Positions 1 through 7,119 of a stretch of 47,438 nt of DNA are shown piece by piece. The DNA lies in contig NZ_JBHRTR010000022.1 in assembly GCF_042646425.1 (NCBI RefSeq), positions 1 through 47,438 of the forward strand, written 5' to 3'. Numbering within the stretch: position 1 is the stretch's first letter; every line of letters begins with the position of its first letter. The stretch comes from Marinibaculum pumilum. Lineage in GTDB: Bacteria > Pseudomonadota > Alphaproteobacteria > Ferrovibrionales > Ferrovibrionaceae. Below the pieces are notes generated by a model. The model was not told the DNA's origin and ran no database searches. It saw only the letters and a list, made by a program, of their open reading frames with translations. Made by a program: the position numbers and the translations under genes.

Positions 1-16
1 TGGTGCCCAGGGGCGG
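1..16. other. attL core, left copy of the 16-bp attachment repeat
   Basis: This 16-bp sequence recurs exactly at 47423-47438. On the minus strand it reads CCGCCCCTGGGCACCA, the 3' end of a tRNA with CCA. Because a minus-strand tRNA would need its body to the right of this copy, and phage sequence follows instead, this copy is the orphaned 3' end and the intact tRNA lies beyond the right edge. Assignment to tRNA-Phe rests on recall of alphaproteobacterial tRNA-Phe sequences. Confidence 0.9.
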
Positions 17-53
17 GCTCGCCTTCTCCAGTAGGATCAATGGGTTGCGCGCC

Positions 54-62
54 GGTGAGACA
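54..62 (+). promoter_or_regulatory. candidate integrase arm-type site (GGTGAGACA)
   Basis: The 9-mer GGTGAGACA lies 37 bp inside the left core. The identical 9-mer lies 44 bp inside the right core (47370-47378), with its inverted copy at 47342-47350. Repeated short sites flanking the core on both arms are what tyrosine integrases with an N-terminal arm-binding domain use. Binding is inferred. Confidence 0.55.
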
Positions 63-103
63 TTCTCTCAGCCCGCAGAAATCCGCCATTTCCCAGATGC
101 GTT

Positions 104-112
104 TGACTCACC
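104..112 (-). promoter_or_regulatory. candidate integrase arm-type site (TGACTCACC)
   Basis: TGACTCACC matches the inverted arm site TGTCTCACC in 8 of 9 positions. With the site at 54-62 it forms an inverted pair that mirrors the inverted pair at the right end. Confidence 0.4.
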
Positions 113-125
113 TTTCGGGAACCGA

Positions 126-149
126 ATGGGGCGGCCGAAGCCGCCCCAT
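126..149 (-). terminator. hairpin after the antirepressor gene
   Basis: A perfect 10-bp stem (ATGGGGCGGC / GCCGCCCCAT) with a CGAA tetraloop lies 17 bp past the antirepressor stop codon. On the minus strand the following bases are TTCGGTTC, not a clean T tract, so termination strength is uncertain. It may also insulate the att site. The rest of 17-166 holds only the two arm-site candidates. Confidence 0.55.
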
Positions 150-166
150 GAGCGCCCGTCCAGCCA

Positions 167-913
167 TCACACCAGCGCGGCCTGCAGCCCCGTCTCGAAG
201 ACCTTCGCCAGCCGCGCCAGACCCTTCGGCGTGACGCGAACCTGCGTGGCCTCTTTCTCGGTGCCGTCCGTCCGCGTGACGGTGGTGACCTTGTGCTCAA
301 GCCAGCCGCAGTTCAGCTTGTCCTGGTAGGCAACCTCCGTCGCCTGCCCGCCCCGGCTGTAGATCCAGGCATGCGCCCGCAGGTAGCGGAATAGCTCCCG
401 CGGCTTCACCTGCAGGCTCTTGGCCGCGTCGGTGATGCACAGCGAGCCATCCGACACCGCCAGCCGCTCGAAGGCCCGGACGGTCGGCAGCACCGAGTCC
501 AGGCGCTGCTGCAGATCCCGGTTCAGCTCGACCAGTTGCGCGGCCGCGGCGGCAAGCTGCACCGGGTCGCGCATGTCGACCACCGCGGCGCCGTAGCCGC
601 CCGTCCGCCGGATCGTCGGCAGGACTTCCGCCGTCACCCACTTCTTGAACCGCTTCGCCGCCAGCTTCCGGCTCGTCAGGATCAGCGAGTAGAGGCCGGA
701 TTCGTTGATGATGAGCATCTCCTGCACACCGGAGGGGGTATCGATACTATCGACACCCCTCTCATCATCATCGAGACGCCGCGCCGCGTCGCTGGGGTTC
801 CCGATCTCCAGCACCCGGCACACATCGGCCAGCACGAACCAGGGTTCGCCGTCCCGGATCACCACCCGGACGCCCCATCCCTCGAAACCGAAGGTCTGCA
901 TCGTCGTGTTCAT
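167..913 (-). CDS. phage antirepressor, BRO N-terminal plus KilAC (ANT) domain
   Basis: The 248-residue product has two recognisable parts. Residues about 8-110 form a BRO family N-terminal domain (VVIRDGEPWFVLADVCRVL, later NESGLYSLILTSR and FKKWVTAEVLPTIRRTGGYG). Residues about 150-240 form a KilAC/ANT domain (ITDAAKSLQVKPRELFRYL, then WIYSRGG and VTPKGLARLAKVF). Such proteins antagonise a phage repressor or act as DNA-binding regulators. The ATG at 913 overlaps the upstream gene's stop as ATGA, which sets the start and implies translational coupling. It lies next to the left att site, far from cI, and divergent from an XRE regulator, so its target could be that regulator, the main CI or a repressor of another phage. 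Confidence 0.9.
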   Translation of the reverse strand: MNTTMQTFGFEGWGVRVVIRDGEPWFVLADVCRVLEIGNPSDAARRLDDDERGVDSIDTPSGVQEMLIINESGLYSLILTSRKLAAKRFKKWVTAEVLPTIRRTGGYGAAVVDMRDPVQLAAAAAQLVELNRDLQQRLDSVLPTVRAFERLAVSDGSLCITDAAKSLQVKPRELFRYLRAHAWIYSRGGQATEVAYQDKLNCGWLEHKVTTVTRTDGTEKEATQVRVTPKGLARLAKVFETGLQAALV

Positions 914-1281
914 GCCGCGGCCCTCCCGCCGTTCGCCTGCTTCATGTGCCGCTGCAGAACCGTGCCAAAGGCGGCCATCACGTCCGGCAGGTCGCCGTAC
1001 CGGACGGCCTCGGTCAGCAGCATGCGCTCCTGCTCCCACTGGTCGCACTCGGTCTTGGGACGCAGCACCCGCGCCGCGGCGACCGCTTCGCGCCGGGTGT
1101 CGTAGAGCGCATCGCTCAGCGCCCACAGCACTTGCTCGACGCGATCGGTGCAGCGCGGCTGGTTGATGACCGAGGTCAGCGCCTCGGCACTGGCCTCCGT
1201 CGCCTCGTAGATCATCGACAGCTCGCGGGCGGTCATGTTCTTGAAGCCCGCGCTCGTCGGGCGTACCTGTTCGTCAGCCAT
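910..1281 (-). CDS. conserved-looking hypothetical protein coupled to the antirepressor
   Basis: The 123-residue soluble, helix-rich acidic protein (MADEQVRP...) matches no family I recognise. A good ribosome-binding site (AGAGGA, about 6 nt before the ATG) precedes it and its stop overlaps the antirepressor start, so the two form an operon. The mid-part (SMIYEATEASAEALTSVI; DRVEQVLWALSDALYDTRRE) looks like a helical bundle. It could be a partner or control protein for the antirepressor, but the sequence does not show which. Confidence 0.75.
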   Translation of the reverse strand: MADEQVRPTSAGFKNMTARELSMIYEATEASAEALTSVINQPRCTDRVEQVLWALSDALYDTRREAVAAARVLRPKTECDQWEQERMLLTEAVRYGDLPDVMAAFGTVLQRHMKQANGGRAAA

Positions 1282-1353
1282 GTCGGTCCTCTCTCGCAGG
1301 ATCGTCGGTGGTTAGGCTGGCGCCGGGGCCGCAATCCCTGGCGTCAGCCGCTT

Positions 1354-1373
1354 ACGAACATGTACATGGTCGT
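1354..1373. promoter_or_regulatory. 20-bp near-palindromic operator candidate
   Basis: The sequence ACGAACATGTACATGGTCGT is symmetrical at 18 of 20 positions around the 10-bp perfect palindrome CATGTACATG. It lies in the gap between the divergent antirepressor operon and XRE gene, where the XRE protein would be expected to bind. Confidence 0.55.
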
Positions 1374-1384
1374 TTATGCGAACC

Positions 1385-1405
1385 TGCGCAAGAGCCGATT
1401 GCGCA
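1385..1405. promoter_or_regulatory. second dyad over the XRE gene promoter
   Basis: The arms TGCGCAA and TTGCGCA are perfect inverted repeats separated by 7 nt. The right arm contains the proposed -35 hexamer of the plus-strand promoter, so a protein bound here would block it. This suggests autoregulation by the neighbouring XRE protein. Confidence 0.45.
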
Positions 1406-1427
1406 TTTTATGTTCGCTATCCATATT
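1399..1427 (+). promoter_or_regulatory. promoter of the left-end XRE gene, probably leaderless
   Basis: A -35 hexamer TTGCGC (1399-1404), 17-nt spacer and -10 hexamer CATATT (1422-1427) are followed by six nucleotides and the ATG at 1434. The predicted transcription start is the A of that ATG, which would give a leaderless mRNA. Confidence 0.5.
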
Positions 1428-1433
1428 GTCCGT

Positions 1434-1664
1434 ATGCACCCGGTACAGCTAAAGCTCGCCCGCAATGCCCTCGGCCTCAGCATGATGAAGCTGTCCGAGG
1501 AAACCGGCATTGCGACCAGCACAATCCTTCGCTTCGAGAACACCGGGAACGCCCGGCTTTCCACGGCTCAGAAGCTGCAACGCTTCTTCGAGACCTCCGG
1601 CATCGAGTTCATCGAGCGCGACGGCAAGCCCGGCATCCTGGTGGGGAAGCCCGCCAGCAGTTGA
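1434..1664 (+). CDS. small XRE-family helix-turn-helix regulator
   Basis: The 76-residue protein is nearly all an XRE/Cro-type helix-turn-helix domain (QLKLARNALGLSMMKLSEE, then TGIATSTILRFE). The tail FIERDGKPGILVGKP resembles the short C-terminal strands of standalone phage and chromosomal regulators of this type. The start at 1434 is chosen over the in-frame ATG at 1410 because it places the protein's first residues right before the first helix and fits the promoter geometry. It is divergent from the antirepressor operon and two dyads lie between them, so it likely represses that operon and itself. Confidence 0.8.
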   Translation: MHPVQLKLARNALGLSMMKLSEETGIATSTILRFENTGNARLSTAQKLQRFFETSGIEFIERDGKPGILVGKPASS

Positions 1665-1712
1665 CAACCCTGCCATCCCTGCTTTGATCGGCGGACACAA
1701 CCAGGGGGTGGG

Positions 1713-1973
1713 ATGATGCGGCGTACAATCTACTGGATCTGCATTATCGGCGCGGTGCTCTGGACGCTGCTCAGCCTTGCGTCGTGCATGATGATGACGG
1801 GGACCGTCGGCGAAACCGCCGGTGACCAGGACGTGAAGACGGCCGTTGCCGGTCTCGGGATGGGCATGCACTTCATCATCTGGGCTGTCGTCGTGGTGCC
1901 GCTGGGGATTTTCGGCATCCTGTTCAGGCCGAGCGACAAGGTCATCATCCAGGTGTCGGACCGGCAGAAGTAG
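1713..1973 (+). CDS. small membrane protein, possible lysogenic cargo
   Basis: This protein of 86 residues (85 from the second ATG at 1716, better spaced from the AGGGGG motif) has two hydrophobic stretches, about residues 5-26 and 48-70. A lipobox-like LASC ends the first stretch, so it could be a lipoprotein or a two-span inner membrane protein. No family is recognised. It runs against the lysis and antirepressor genes on both sides and sits downstream of the XRE gene, the typical place for a gene expressed in the lysogen, such as superinfection exclusion. That role is inference only. Confidence 0.65.
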   Translation: MMRRTIYWICIIGAVLWTLLSLASCMMMTGTVGETAGDQDVKTAVAGLGMGMHFIIWAVVVVPLGIFGILFRPSDKVIIQVSDRQK

Positions 1974-1978
1974 CCCCG

Positions 1979-2197
1979 ATGATCGCTAACCGCCCCCTAC
2001 CGGAGATTCCGATCACCGAGTTGGTGGCGTTCCTCCGATCGAAGCCGGGCAACTGGCGCTACCTGAAGGCCGCCCAGGTCATCGAAGATCTGCTGGCGGA
2101 GAACAAGCGCCTGCGTGAACAGGCGATCCCTCAAGGCGACGGCGGGGCCGCCGGCACGTCCAGCAGCAGGCCTCGCACCGCAGCCAGCCGGCCGTGA
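1979..2197 (+). CDS. hypothetical small protein with coiled-coil segment
   Basis: The 72-residue frame starts 5 nt after the membrane-protein gene. Residues 1-48 look real (ITELVAFLRSKPGNWRYLKA, then a short heptad-like IEDLLAENKRLREQ). The last 22 residues overlap the antisense end of Rz1 by 67 bp and are low-complexity Ser/Gly/Pro/Ala/Arg, so they may be incidental. The ribosome-binding site is poor; it may rely on coupling to the upstream gene. Function unknown. Confidence 0.45.
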   Translation: MIANRPLPEIPITELVAFLRSKPGNWRYLKAAQVIEDLLAENKRLREQAIPQGDGGAAGTSSSRPRTAASRP

Positions 2198-2415
2198 CAC
2201 TCCCGCCAGCCGGTCAGGGCCTCTGCCAGGGCCTCGCCCACGGCGCCCTGCGTCGACAGGTCCGGCGCGGTCTCCGGCACGCCCTGGCAGTCCAGCAGGG
2301 CCGGCGGGACGTGACGTTCAATCAGTCGGGTCTGGATGACTGGCGGGGGCGCCGTACAGGCGGCGCACAGCAGCACCAACAGCGGGGCTGAAAGCGGCAT
2401 TGGCGTCGGGGGCAT
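2131..2415 (-). CDS. Rz1-like outer-membrane lipoprotein spanin subunit
   Basis: The 94-residue protein begins with a signal peptide and a CAAC lipidation site (Cys20), followed by a Pro-rich stretch TAPPPV, as in o-spanins. The start overlaps the 3' end of the Rz-like gene by 98 nt in another frame, the usual Rz/Rz1 nesting. Spanin pairs fuse inner and outer membranes after endolysin has cut the wall. The conserved pattern around LIERHVPPALLDCQGVP and WRECHGRL is common in LysC-type Rz1 proteins of non-enteric phages. It is the last late gene. Confidence 0.85.
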   Translation of the reverse strand: MPPTPMPLSAPLLVLLCAACTAPPPVIQTRLIERHVPPALLDCQGVPETAPDLSTQGAVGEALAEALTGWRECHGRLAAVRGLLLDVPAAPPSP

Positions 2416-2719
2416 TGCGGATCTCCGTCAGTGCACGGCCGCGGGCTTCGGCCCGGGCGGAGGCTTCGGCAGCCGCACGCGCCAGGGCGGCTTCGTTGCG
2501 CTCGCGCTCAACGGCCTGGCGGTCCAGCTCGGTGGCGAGGATGGCGTTGGCGGACTCGGCAGCCGCGGCGCGATCCTGAGCCGTGGCCAGATCCGCCTGC
2601 AGTCCGTCGATGCGCTGGCCCTGGATCCAGATCCAGCCGGCCGCCGCGGCGATGCCGAGCCCGCCCAGCACCCACGGGAGGGCCCGGCCGGTCAGCAGGG
2701 GAAGGATGGCGGCGATCAT
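2318..2719 (-). CDS. Rz-like inner-membrane spanin subunit
   Basis: The 133-residue protein has one N-terminal membrane anchor (about residues 13-31) and then a long Ala/Glu/Arg-rich coiled coil (IDGLQADLATAQDRAAAAES...), the layout of i-spanins. Its ATG overlaps the endolysin stop (ATGA), and the Rz1-like gene begins inside it. It should act in the periplasm with the overlapping lipoprotein in the last step of lysis. Confidence 0.85.
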   Translation of the reverse strand: MIAAILPLLTGRALPWVLGGLGIAAAAGWIWIQGQRIDGLQADLATAQDRAAAAESANAILATELDRQAVERERNEAALARAAAEASARAEARGRALTEIRNAPDANAAFSPAVGAAVRRLYGAPASHPDPTD

Positions 2720-3183
2720 TCCAGCCCGATCCCGGCCCGGATGTCGGCGCGCCGGTACCAGCGGCCCGGCACCAGGTCGGATGGCGGTCGGCCGCCGTAC
2801 AGTTCCCGCAGGCTGTCGGCGTTCGGCAGCCCGTTCTCGTGCTTCACCATCGCCTGGATCATGTCGGCCAGGGTCTCCACCTGCATCAGGTCGACCGGCT
2901 CATCCGGCCCGCGCAGGCCCATGCCGGAGGCGACCGCCCGTGCGTAGCTGCCGGTGTCGTTCTCGACCGGCGGCGCCCAGCGGTCGATCATCTCGCGGAC
3001 GGTCTTGAGCCCGTGCTTTCGCTGGTAGTTGCGCAGGATCCGCGCCATCGCGCGGATGCCCCAGAGCACATCCGAGAACTGGATGAACCGGCCGTCCGTC
3101 TGCTGCGGGGCCATGCCCTGCCAGCGTTCGCCCAGCTCAATGTTGCCAGGGTTCTTATTGCGAATTCCGCGGGGAAGGGGCAT
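2716..3183 (-). CDS. putative endolysin (RGIRNxNPGNI lysozyme-like family)
   Basis: The 155-residue product starts with MPLPRGIRNKNPGNIELG and continues with FIQFSDVLWGIRAMARILRN and TVREMIDRWAPPVENDTG. This signature belongs to a phage family variously called structural protein P5-like or muramidase-like. Its place directly before Rz/Rz1 argues for endolysin. No signal peptide is visible, so a holin is needed. The start at 3183 is supported by GGAG seven nucleotides upstream; longer in-frame extension crosses the terminator and is out-of-family sequence. Confidence 0.75.
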   Translation of the reverse strand: MPLPRGIRNKNPGNIELGERWQGMAPQQTDGRFIQFSDVLWGIRAMARILRNYQRKHGLKTVREMIDRWAPPVENDTGSYARAVASGMGLRGPDEPVDLMQVETLADMIQAMVKHENGLPNADSLRELYGGRPPSDLVPGRWYRRADIRAGIGLE

Positions 3184-3197
3184 CTGAGTTCTCCATG

Positions 3198-3224
3198 AAA
3201 AAAGCCCGGCGCGGTGGCCGGGCT
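3198..3224 (-). terminator. rho-independent terminator between tail and lysis genes
   Basis: On the minus strand a perfect 8-bp stem (AGCCCGGC / GCCGGGCT, 6-nt loop) is followed by six T. It ends 15 nt before the endolysin start, so lysis genes need read-through, antitermination or their own promoter. Confidence 0.85.
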
Positions 3225-3251
3225 GGGTTGGTCGTGGGTGGTGGTGGGCGG

Positions 3252-3440
3252 TCAGCGGCTGGCGGTGGCGCGCTGCGGGGGCGGGGGGCGCGGTCGACTG
3301 CGCCTCATCGGGGGCGCCTCGTCGATAGCCTGTTCCAGCTCCAGGCTCGCCGCACGGTGCTGTTCCAGGGCTGCCCGCAGCTGCTTGCAGAACCGTGGCG
3401 GCAGGACGCGCTGCCACCACTTAGGCGTCGTCGTCGTCAT
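3252..3440 (-). CDS. hypothetical small protein of the lysis region
   Basis: The 62-residue frame starts at an ATG that overlaps the end of the preceding gene by 20 nt. Its first half (TPKWWQRVLPPRFCKQLRAA) looks structured, with an amphipathic helix after it; the tail is Pro/Arg-rich. It is the last gene before the terminator. No family is recognised. Its position suggests an accessory lysis protein, but this is not shown by sequence. Confidence 0.5.
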   Translation of the reverse strand: MTTTTPKWWQRVLPPRFCKQLRAALEQHRAASLELEQAIDEAPPMRRSRPRPPPPQRATASR

Positions 3441-3615
3441 CGTCAGTGCCCTTGATCTTCCTGGCCAGCTTCCGCATGGCCTGCGAATTCGCCGCCATCT
3501 GTGACAACGCCTCACGCGCCAGTTTGTCCAGGCGCCACCAGAAATAGAGGGCGAGGGCGAGGCCGAAGTTTTCCTTCGTGATTGCGCCGATCAGGTGCTG
3601 GATAGGGTCGTCCAT
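3421..3615 (-). CDS. small membrane-associated protein, possible holin
   Basis: The 64-residue protein has a hydrophobic N-terminal segment (about residues 16-29, GLALALYFWW) followed by a charged helix and a run of six Asp. One short N-terminal span and a charged C-terminal helix resemble BhlA/UviB-type holin-like proteins. The neighbourhood (endolysin and spanins downstream) supports a holin role, but similarity is weak. The adjacent 178-residue membrane protein is the other candidate. Confidence 0.55.
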   Translation of the reverse strand: MDDPIQHLIGAITKENFGLALALYFWWRLDKLAREALSQMAANSQAMRKLARKIKGTDDDDDDA

Positions 3616-3669
3616 CAGGGCACCCCCTTCGTCTTCGTGTCCATGCTCGGCCCCGCAGCCGTTGTTCTT

Positions 3670-4206
3670 CTATGCCAGCGCCAGCGCCAGCGCGCCGCCG
3701 ATCCAGGCGCCGAACAGACACTCGCCGGCCTCGGTGTTCACGCCGTTGCCGTCCTGCCGGCTGATCCAGACCGGCCCGGCCGCCGCCTGCCAGGGCACCA
3801 GCATGGCCAGCGCGTAGAGCGGTCCCGCCGCGGCGCCGGAGAGCGCCAGCAGGGCGCCCGCCTGCAGGTCTAGGCCCGCACCCACCGCCAGGCCGGCCGG
3901 CAGGGTCCACAAGACGCCCCGCAGGCTGTGCAGGGCGATGTCTCGAGCCCGGCTGCCAGTCTGGGTGCCCATGTCGAGCGTCTGCCACCAGCCGAACACG
4001 CTGCCGAGCCATAGGGCGGCCACCAGGATCGGCAGCCACCACCATGCCGCGCCGGCGATCGCCACCGCCACGGCCGCCGTGCCGCCGGCATAGAGCAGGC
4101 GCCCCTCGAGGGTGCCCCACCACGGCAGCGCCGCGCGCAACCAGGCGTCGCCGCGCAGGCGGAACAGGATCGCACCCGCCGCCGCGGCTATCAGGATGGC
4201 CAGCAT
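3670..4206 (-). CDS. integral membrane protein of unknown function
   Basis: The 178-residue product has about five or six hydrophobic segments (near residues 1-16, 38-58, 60-74, 98-112, 118-142 and 164-178) rich in Trp, Ala and Gly. It lies between the tail fibre gene and the lysis cassette. It is larger and more polytopic than usual holins. It could help lysis or alter the host envelope; I recognise no family. The downstream gap to 3615 (54 nt) shows nothing. Confidence 0.7.
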   Translation of the reverse strand: MLAILIAAAAGAILFRLRGDAWLRAALPWWGTLEGRLLYAGGTAAVAVAIAGAAWWWLPILVAALWLGSVFGWWQTLDMGTQTGSRARDIALHSLRGVLWTLPAGLAVGAGLDLQAGALLALSGAAAGPLYALAMLVPWQAAAGPVWISRQDGNGVNTEAGECLFGAWIGGALALALA

Positions 4207-4215
4207 CGGCGCGCC

Positions 4216-5010
4216 CTACTGTCGGATCTCGCGGAGGATCATGCTGATCGCGCTGTCGGCAGCCGATGTCGAGATGATGACGTTCGGATCTGTGCCGGCA
4301 GCGATCTGCAGCTGGAAGGTCCGCTCCGCGACAGAGTTCACGGTGTAGCGCCATTGGATCGCGATCGGCGAGGTCGATTGCGCCAGCTCCGACGTCCCGG
4401 CGATCAGCACCCGTCCGAAGAAATACTCCGGGCTCGCAGCGGCATTGGTGACGTTCTGGATGCGGAAGCGGCCGCGCATGTCCACGGGGGTGCCGGCATT
4501 GCGGCGGGCATCGGCGCGGGGCACGAACGCCTGCGCCTCGATCACGGAATCGGAGAATACCGGCGTGATGGCCGCCTGCAGACCGGCCGTCGCGAAGGTC
4601 AGCGAGGTGCTGGTCACGGTCGTGGCGTGCGTCGCCACCACTTCCTGCACGACCTGCCCGGGTCGGACGGAGCTTGCCGGGATCGCCGTGCCTTCCAGCA
4701 GGGCCAGCACCCAGTTGGCAGACGGTGGCTCGCTGTCAGTGCTGCCGGAGATCGCCACATAGATCGCGCCATCGTGGCTGACGACGTCGCCGGCCGCATA
4801 GGTCGTCGCGTCGTTCCACCGGGCGATGCCGTGTTGCAGGCAGTGATTGACCTTCTGCCCCAGCGCATTGTGGATCCAGTTCATGTACTCGTGCGGCGGC
4901 TGCTCGCCTTCCTGCCATCCGAGATCGATCTTGCCGCTGTCCGGCGCGATGATGGCCCCGGAGCTCGCCCAGGTCTGGATGAGCACGCTGTTGCCGACTT
5001 CCTGTGCCAT
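4216..5010 (-). CDS. tail fibre / receptor-binding protein with carbohydrate-binding-like motif
   Basis: The 264-residue protein is the last baseplate-region gene, where fibre genes lie. Residues about 20-55 (SGKIDLGWQEGEQPPHEYMN) match the start of many tail proteins. Residues about 62-100 (ARWNDATTYAAGDVVSHDG, then ANW) have the Trp-Tyr-Gly-Asp-Val pattern of chitin-binding or CBM5/12-like modules. The C-terminal half is beta-rich and probably a trimeric tip that contacts the host surface. Substrate unknown. Confidence 0.75.
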   Translation of the reverse strand: MAQEVGNSVLIQTWASSGAIIAPDSGKIDLGWQEGEQPPHEYMNWIHNALGQKVNHCLQHGIARWNDATTYAAGDVVSHDGAIYVAISGSTDSEPPSANWVLALLEGTAIPASSVRPGQVVQEVVATHATTVTSTSLTFATAGLQAAITPVFSDSVIEAQAFVPRADARRNAGTPVDMRGRFRIQNVTNAAASPEYFFGRVLIAGTSELAQSTSPIAIQWRYTVNSVAERTFQLQIAAGTDPNVIISTSAADSAISMILREIRQ

Positions 5011-5024
5011 GTGCTGGCCTCCCT

Positions 5025-5702
5025 CTAGATCGTCTTCACGAAGCCGCTGCCGTCCTGCGGCGCTTCGACACTGCCGAAGCCGGTATTCAGCCCCTGCGAT
5101 CCGGCGAAACCGAACGGGTTCGGGCCCAGCGCAAAGGCCGCGTAGATCAGCCGCACGCCGGCGGCCAACGGCACCGTCGTCCGCACCAGTGCCTGCTCTG
5201 TCAGGGTCAGGGGGGCGTGGATCGACACGCTCACGAAGCCGATTCCCTCCAGGACGGTCATGTCGTGGGGAAACAGGAACAGCAGGTAGCGCGTGATTTC
5301 GTTGATGCCGGCGTTCGTCGTGTTCCGGATGATCTTCGCGCGCAGGCGACCGCGGTATATCTCGTCGGTCACCAGGTCGCCGCCGGTGAGCGCCAGGCCG
5401 CGGAAGTAACCCCCCAGGTCCGGGCGATCCAGGCTGGAAAAGCCGAGCCCGGCCGGCCCGTCGAAGGTGAACACCAGATCAGGATCGGGATCGAAGAAGG
5501 GGCGGGACAGGTCGACGATCTTCCCGATCACATCGAGCTGCGCGCCTTCCGCCGTGTCGAGCGCTCGCTTCGTCAGCAGGTCGACGGCCGTCGCGTCGAC
5601 GCCGTCCAGTTCGGCCGCGAAGGCGCCGATCAGCGCCAGGGCGCGGGGCGAGCGCCGGTACTGCGTGATCAGCAGGCCAAGCGCCTGTGCGGTGCGCGGC
5701 AT
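5025..5702 (-). CDS. baseplate protein, DUF2612 family
   Basis: The 225-residue protein has the DUF2612 hallmarks: LDVIGKIVDLSRP near residues 56-68 and YRGRLRAKIIRNTTNAGINE near 115-134. It sits directly after baseplate J, like gpI of P2-type phages, and probably links the wedge to the fibre. The C-terminal GPNPFGFAGS...GFGS segment is typical of the family. A 14-nt gap separates it from the fibre gene. Confidence 0.85.
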   Translation of the reverse strand: MPRTAQALGLLITQYRRSPRALALIGAFAAELDGVDATAVDLLTKRALDTAEGAQLDVIGKIVDLSRPFFDPDPDLVFTFDGPAGLGFSSLDRPDLGGYFRGLALTGGDLVTDEIYRGRLRAKIIRNTTNAGINEITRYLLFLFPHDMTVLEGIGFVSVSIHAPLTLTEQALVRTTVPLAAGVRLIYAAFALGPNPFGFAGSQGLNTGFGSVEAPQDGSGFVKTI

Positions 5703-5703
5703 G

Positions 5704-7119
5704 TCAGGCGGCCTCGGTGATGACGATGTTCGCCACGTCTGTCCGGGCGATCTCGTCGATCGCTATGGCGATGCTCTCGGTGCCGGATGGCGCCGGCGCG
5801 GTGCCGATCCGCAGGTCCGTCACCTCGTGACCAGGGACGGAGTTGATGGGGGTGTAGAGGCGGGAATAGCGCAAGTCGTCGCCGATCCCGATGTCGCTGT
5901 CGAAATAGGCCAGGATCGCCGCCTTGATCGCGTCGTCGCCATCCAGCGGATAGTTCCCGTTCTTCTCCAGTTCGATGCTGATCCAGATGTCGACAGGGTC
6001 GGGCCGATCGAACCGCACGTCGTAGGCCTGGCCGGAAAGGCTGGTCACCGGCACAACGGTGTCGCCCTGCATCCCGATGCCGGCGGCGCGGATCGCGAAG
6101 ATGGTCTCCGCGATCTCGTCGTCATCTCCGCCCAGCACGACCGCCCAGATATGCTGCGGCGGCAGGCCGTTGCTGTCTGTCGTCGTGCCGGTGTTTTCCA
6201 GCACCACGACGTCGACCACGCCAACCAGCTGCGCCAGGCGCGCGTAGATCGCATCGATCACGCCCGTCGCCGGGAAGGCAACCGACCGCCGGCGGCGCAG
6301 CCGCAGCGCCTGGTCGCTCTCGATGTCCGATCCGGTCAGGCCGGGCACCAGGTTCTCGACGCCGCCCCACCCGGCCAGCGGGGTCTGCACGGTGTCGAGA
6401 GCTCCGACCGGCAGGATCTGCTCGCCCGGCTCCTGCGCCTCCCACAGGCTGCGCGACCAGTATTCGGCGACAGTCAGGTTGGCGGAGACGGTGCCGGTGA
6501 ATGCCGTCTCGCCATCTTCTGCCGTGATGATCAGGGTCTCGCCATCGAGTTCCGCAGTGACCGCCTCGGCATATTCCAGGGCGTCCCGCAGGTCGCCCAG
6601 GATTGTCGACGCCGTCGCCGCGCCGCCGCTCGTGATGTCGTAGCTGTTGCCTTCGATCACCACGTCGTAGGCGGTGCTGTTCGCCACCTCGCCGACGGTG
6701 ATCACCATCCGCAAGAGGTTCTGGGTGCCGATGGCCACGCCCGTCTGCAGCAGGTAGGTGGCGCCCGTCGCGCTGTTCTGCGCCTCCGAGCCGGCCGGGA
6801 TCGCGGTCGCGAAATCCCCCAGCACGGCGGCCACCACCGTGGTCGGCGTCGCCGGCAGGCGGGTCGTGCCGGTCAGCACCGCGACCGCATCCAGAGAGAA
6901 GCCCTCGGCGAAGTCGGGATCCTGGCTCAGGTAGACGTTCTCCGCCTCTTCCCAGAGCTCCGCGATCGGCAGCACCAGGGTGCCGACCAGCTGCCCGAAC
7001 ACGCTCTCAGGGCGGAGGTCGATATCCTGCCCGAACGCATCCCGCAGGCGCGCCTCGATGTCCGCCTTGATCTCCGGCAGGCGCTTGCGTTCGAACCCCA
7101 GCGGCGAGAGTCCAGTCAT
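5704..7119 (-). CDS. baseplate J-like wedge protein
   Basis: The 471-residue product starts MTGLSPLGFERKRLPEIKAD, which fixes the start at 7119; the ATG overlaps the gp25-like gene's stop. The pattern FGQLVGTLVLPIAELWEEAE, SLDAVAVLTGTTR and later SDQALRLRRRRSVAFPATG...IYARLAQLVGVVDVVVLEN is that of the Baseplate_J family. It forms the periphery of the contractile baseplate. Confidence 0.93.
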   Translation of the reverse strand: MTGLSPLGFERKRLPEIKADIEARLRDAFGQDIDLRPESVFGQLVGTLVLPIAELWEEAENVYLSQDPDFAEGFSLDAVAVLTGTTRLPATPTTVVAAVLGDFATAIPAGSEAQNSATGATYLLQTGVAIGTQNLLRMVITVGEVANSTAYDVVIEGNSYDITSGGAATASTILGDLRDALEYAEAVTAELDGETLIITAEDGETAFTGTVSANLTVAEYWSRSLWEAQEPGEQILPVGALDTVQTPLAGWGGVENLVPGLTGSDIESDQALRLRRRRSVAFPATGVIDAIYARLAQLVGVVDVVVLENTGTTTDSNGLPPQHIWAVVLGGDDDEIAETIFAIRAAGIGMQGDTVVPVTSLSGQAYDVRFDRPDPVDIWISIELEKNGNYPLDGDDAIKAAILAYFDSDIGIGDDLRYSRLYTPINSVPGHEVTDLRIGTAPAPSGTESIAIAIDEIARTDVANIVITEAA

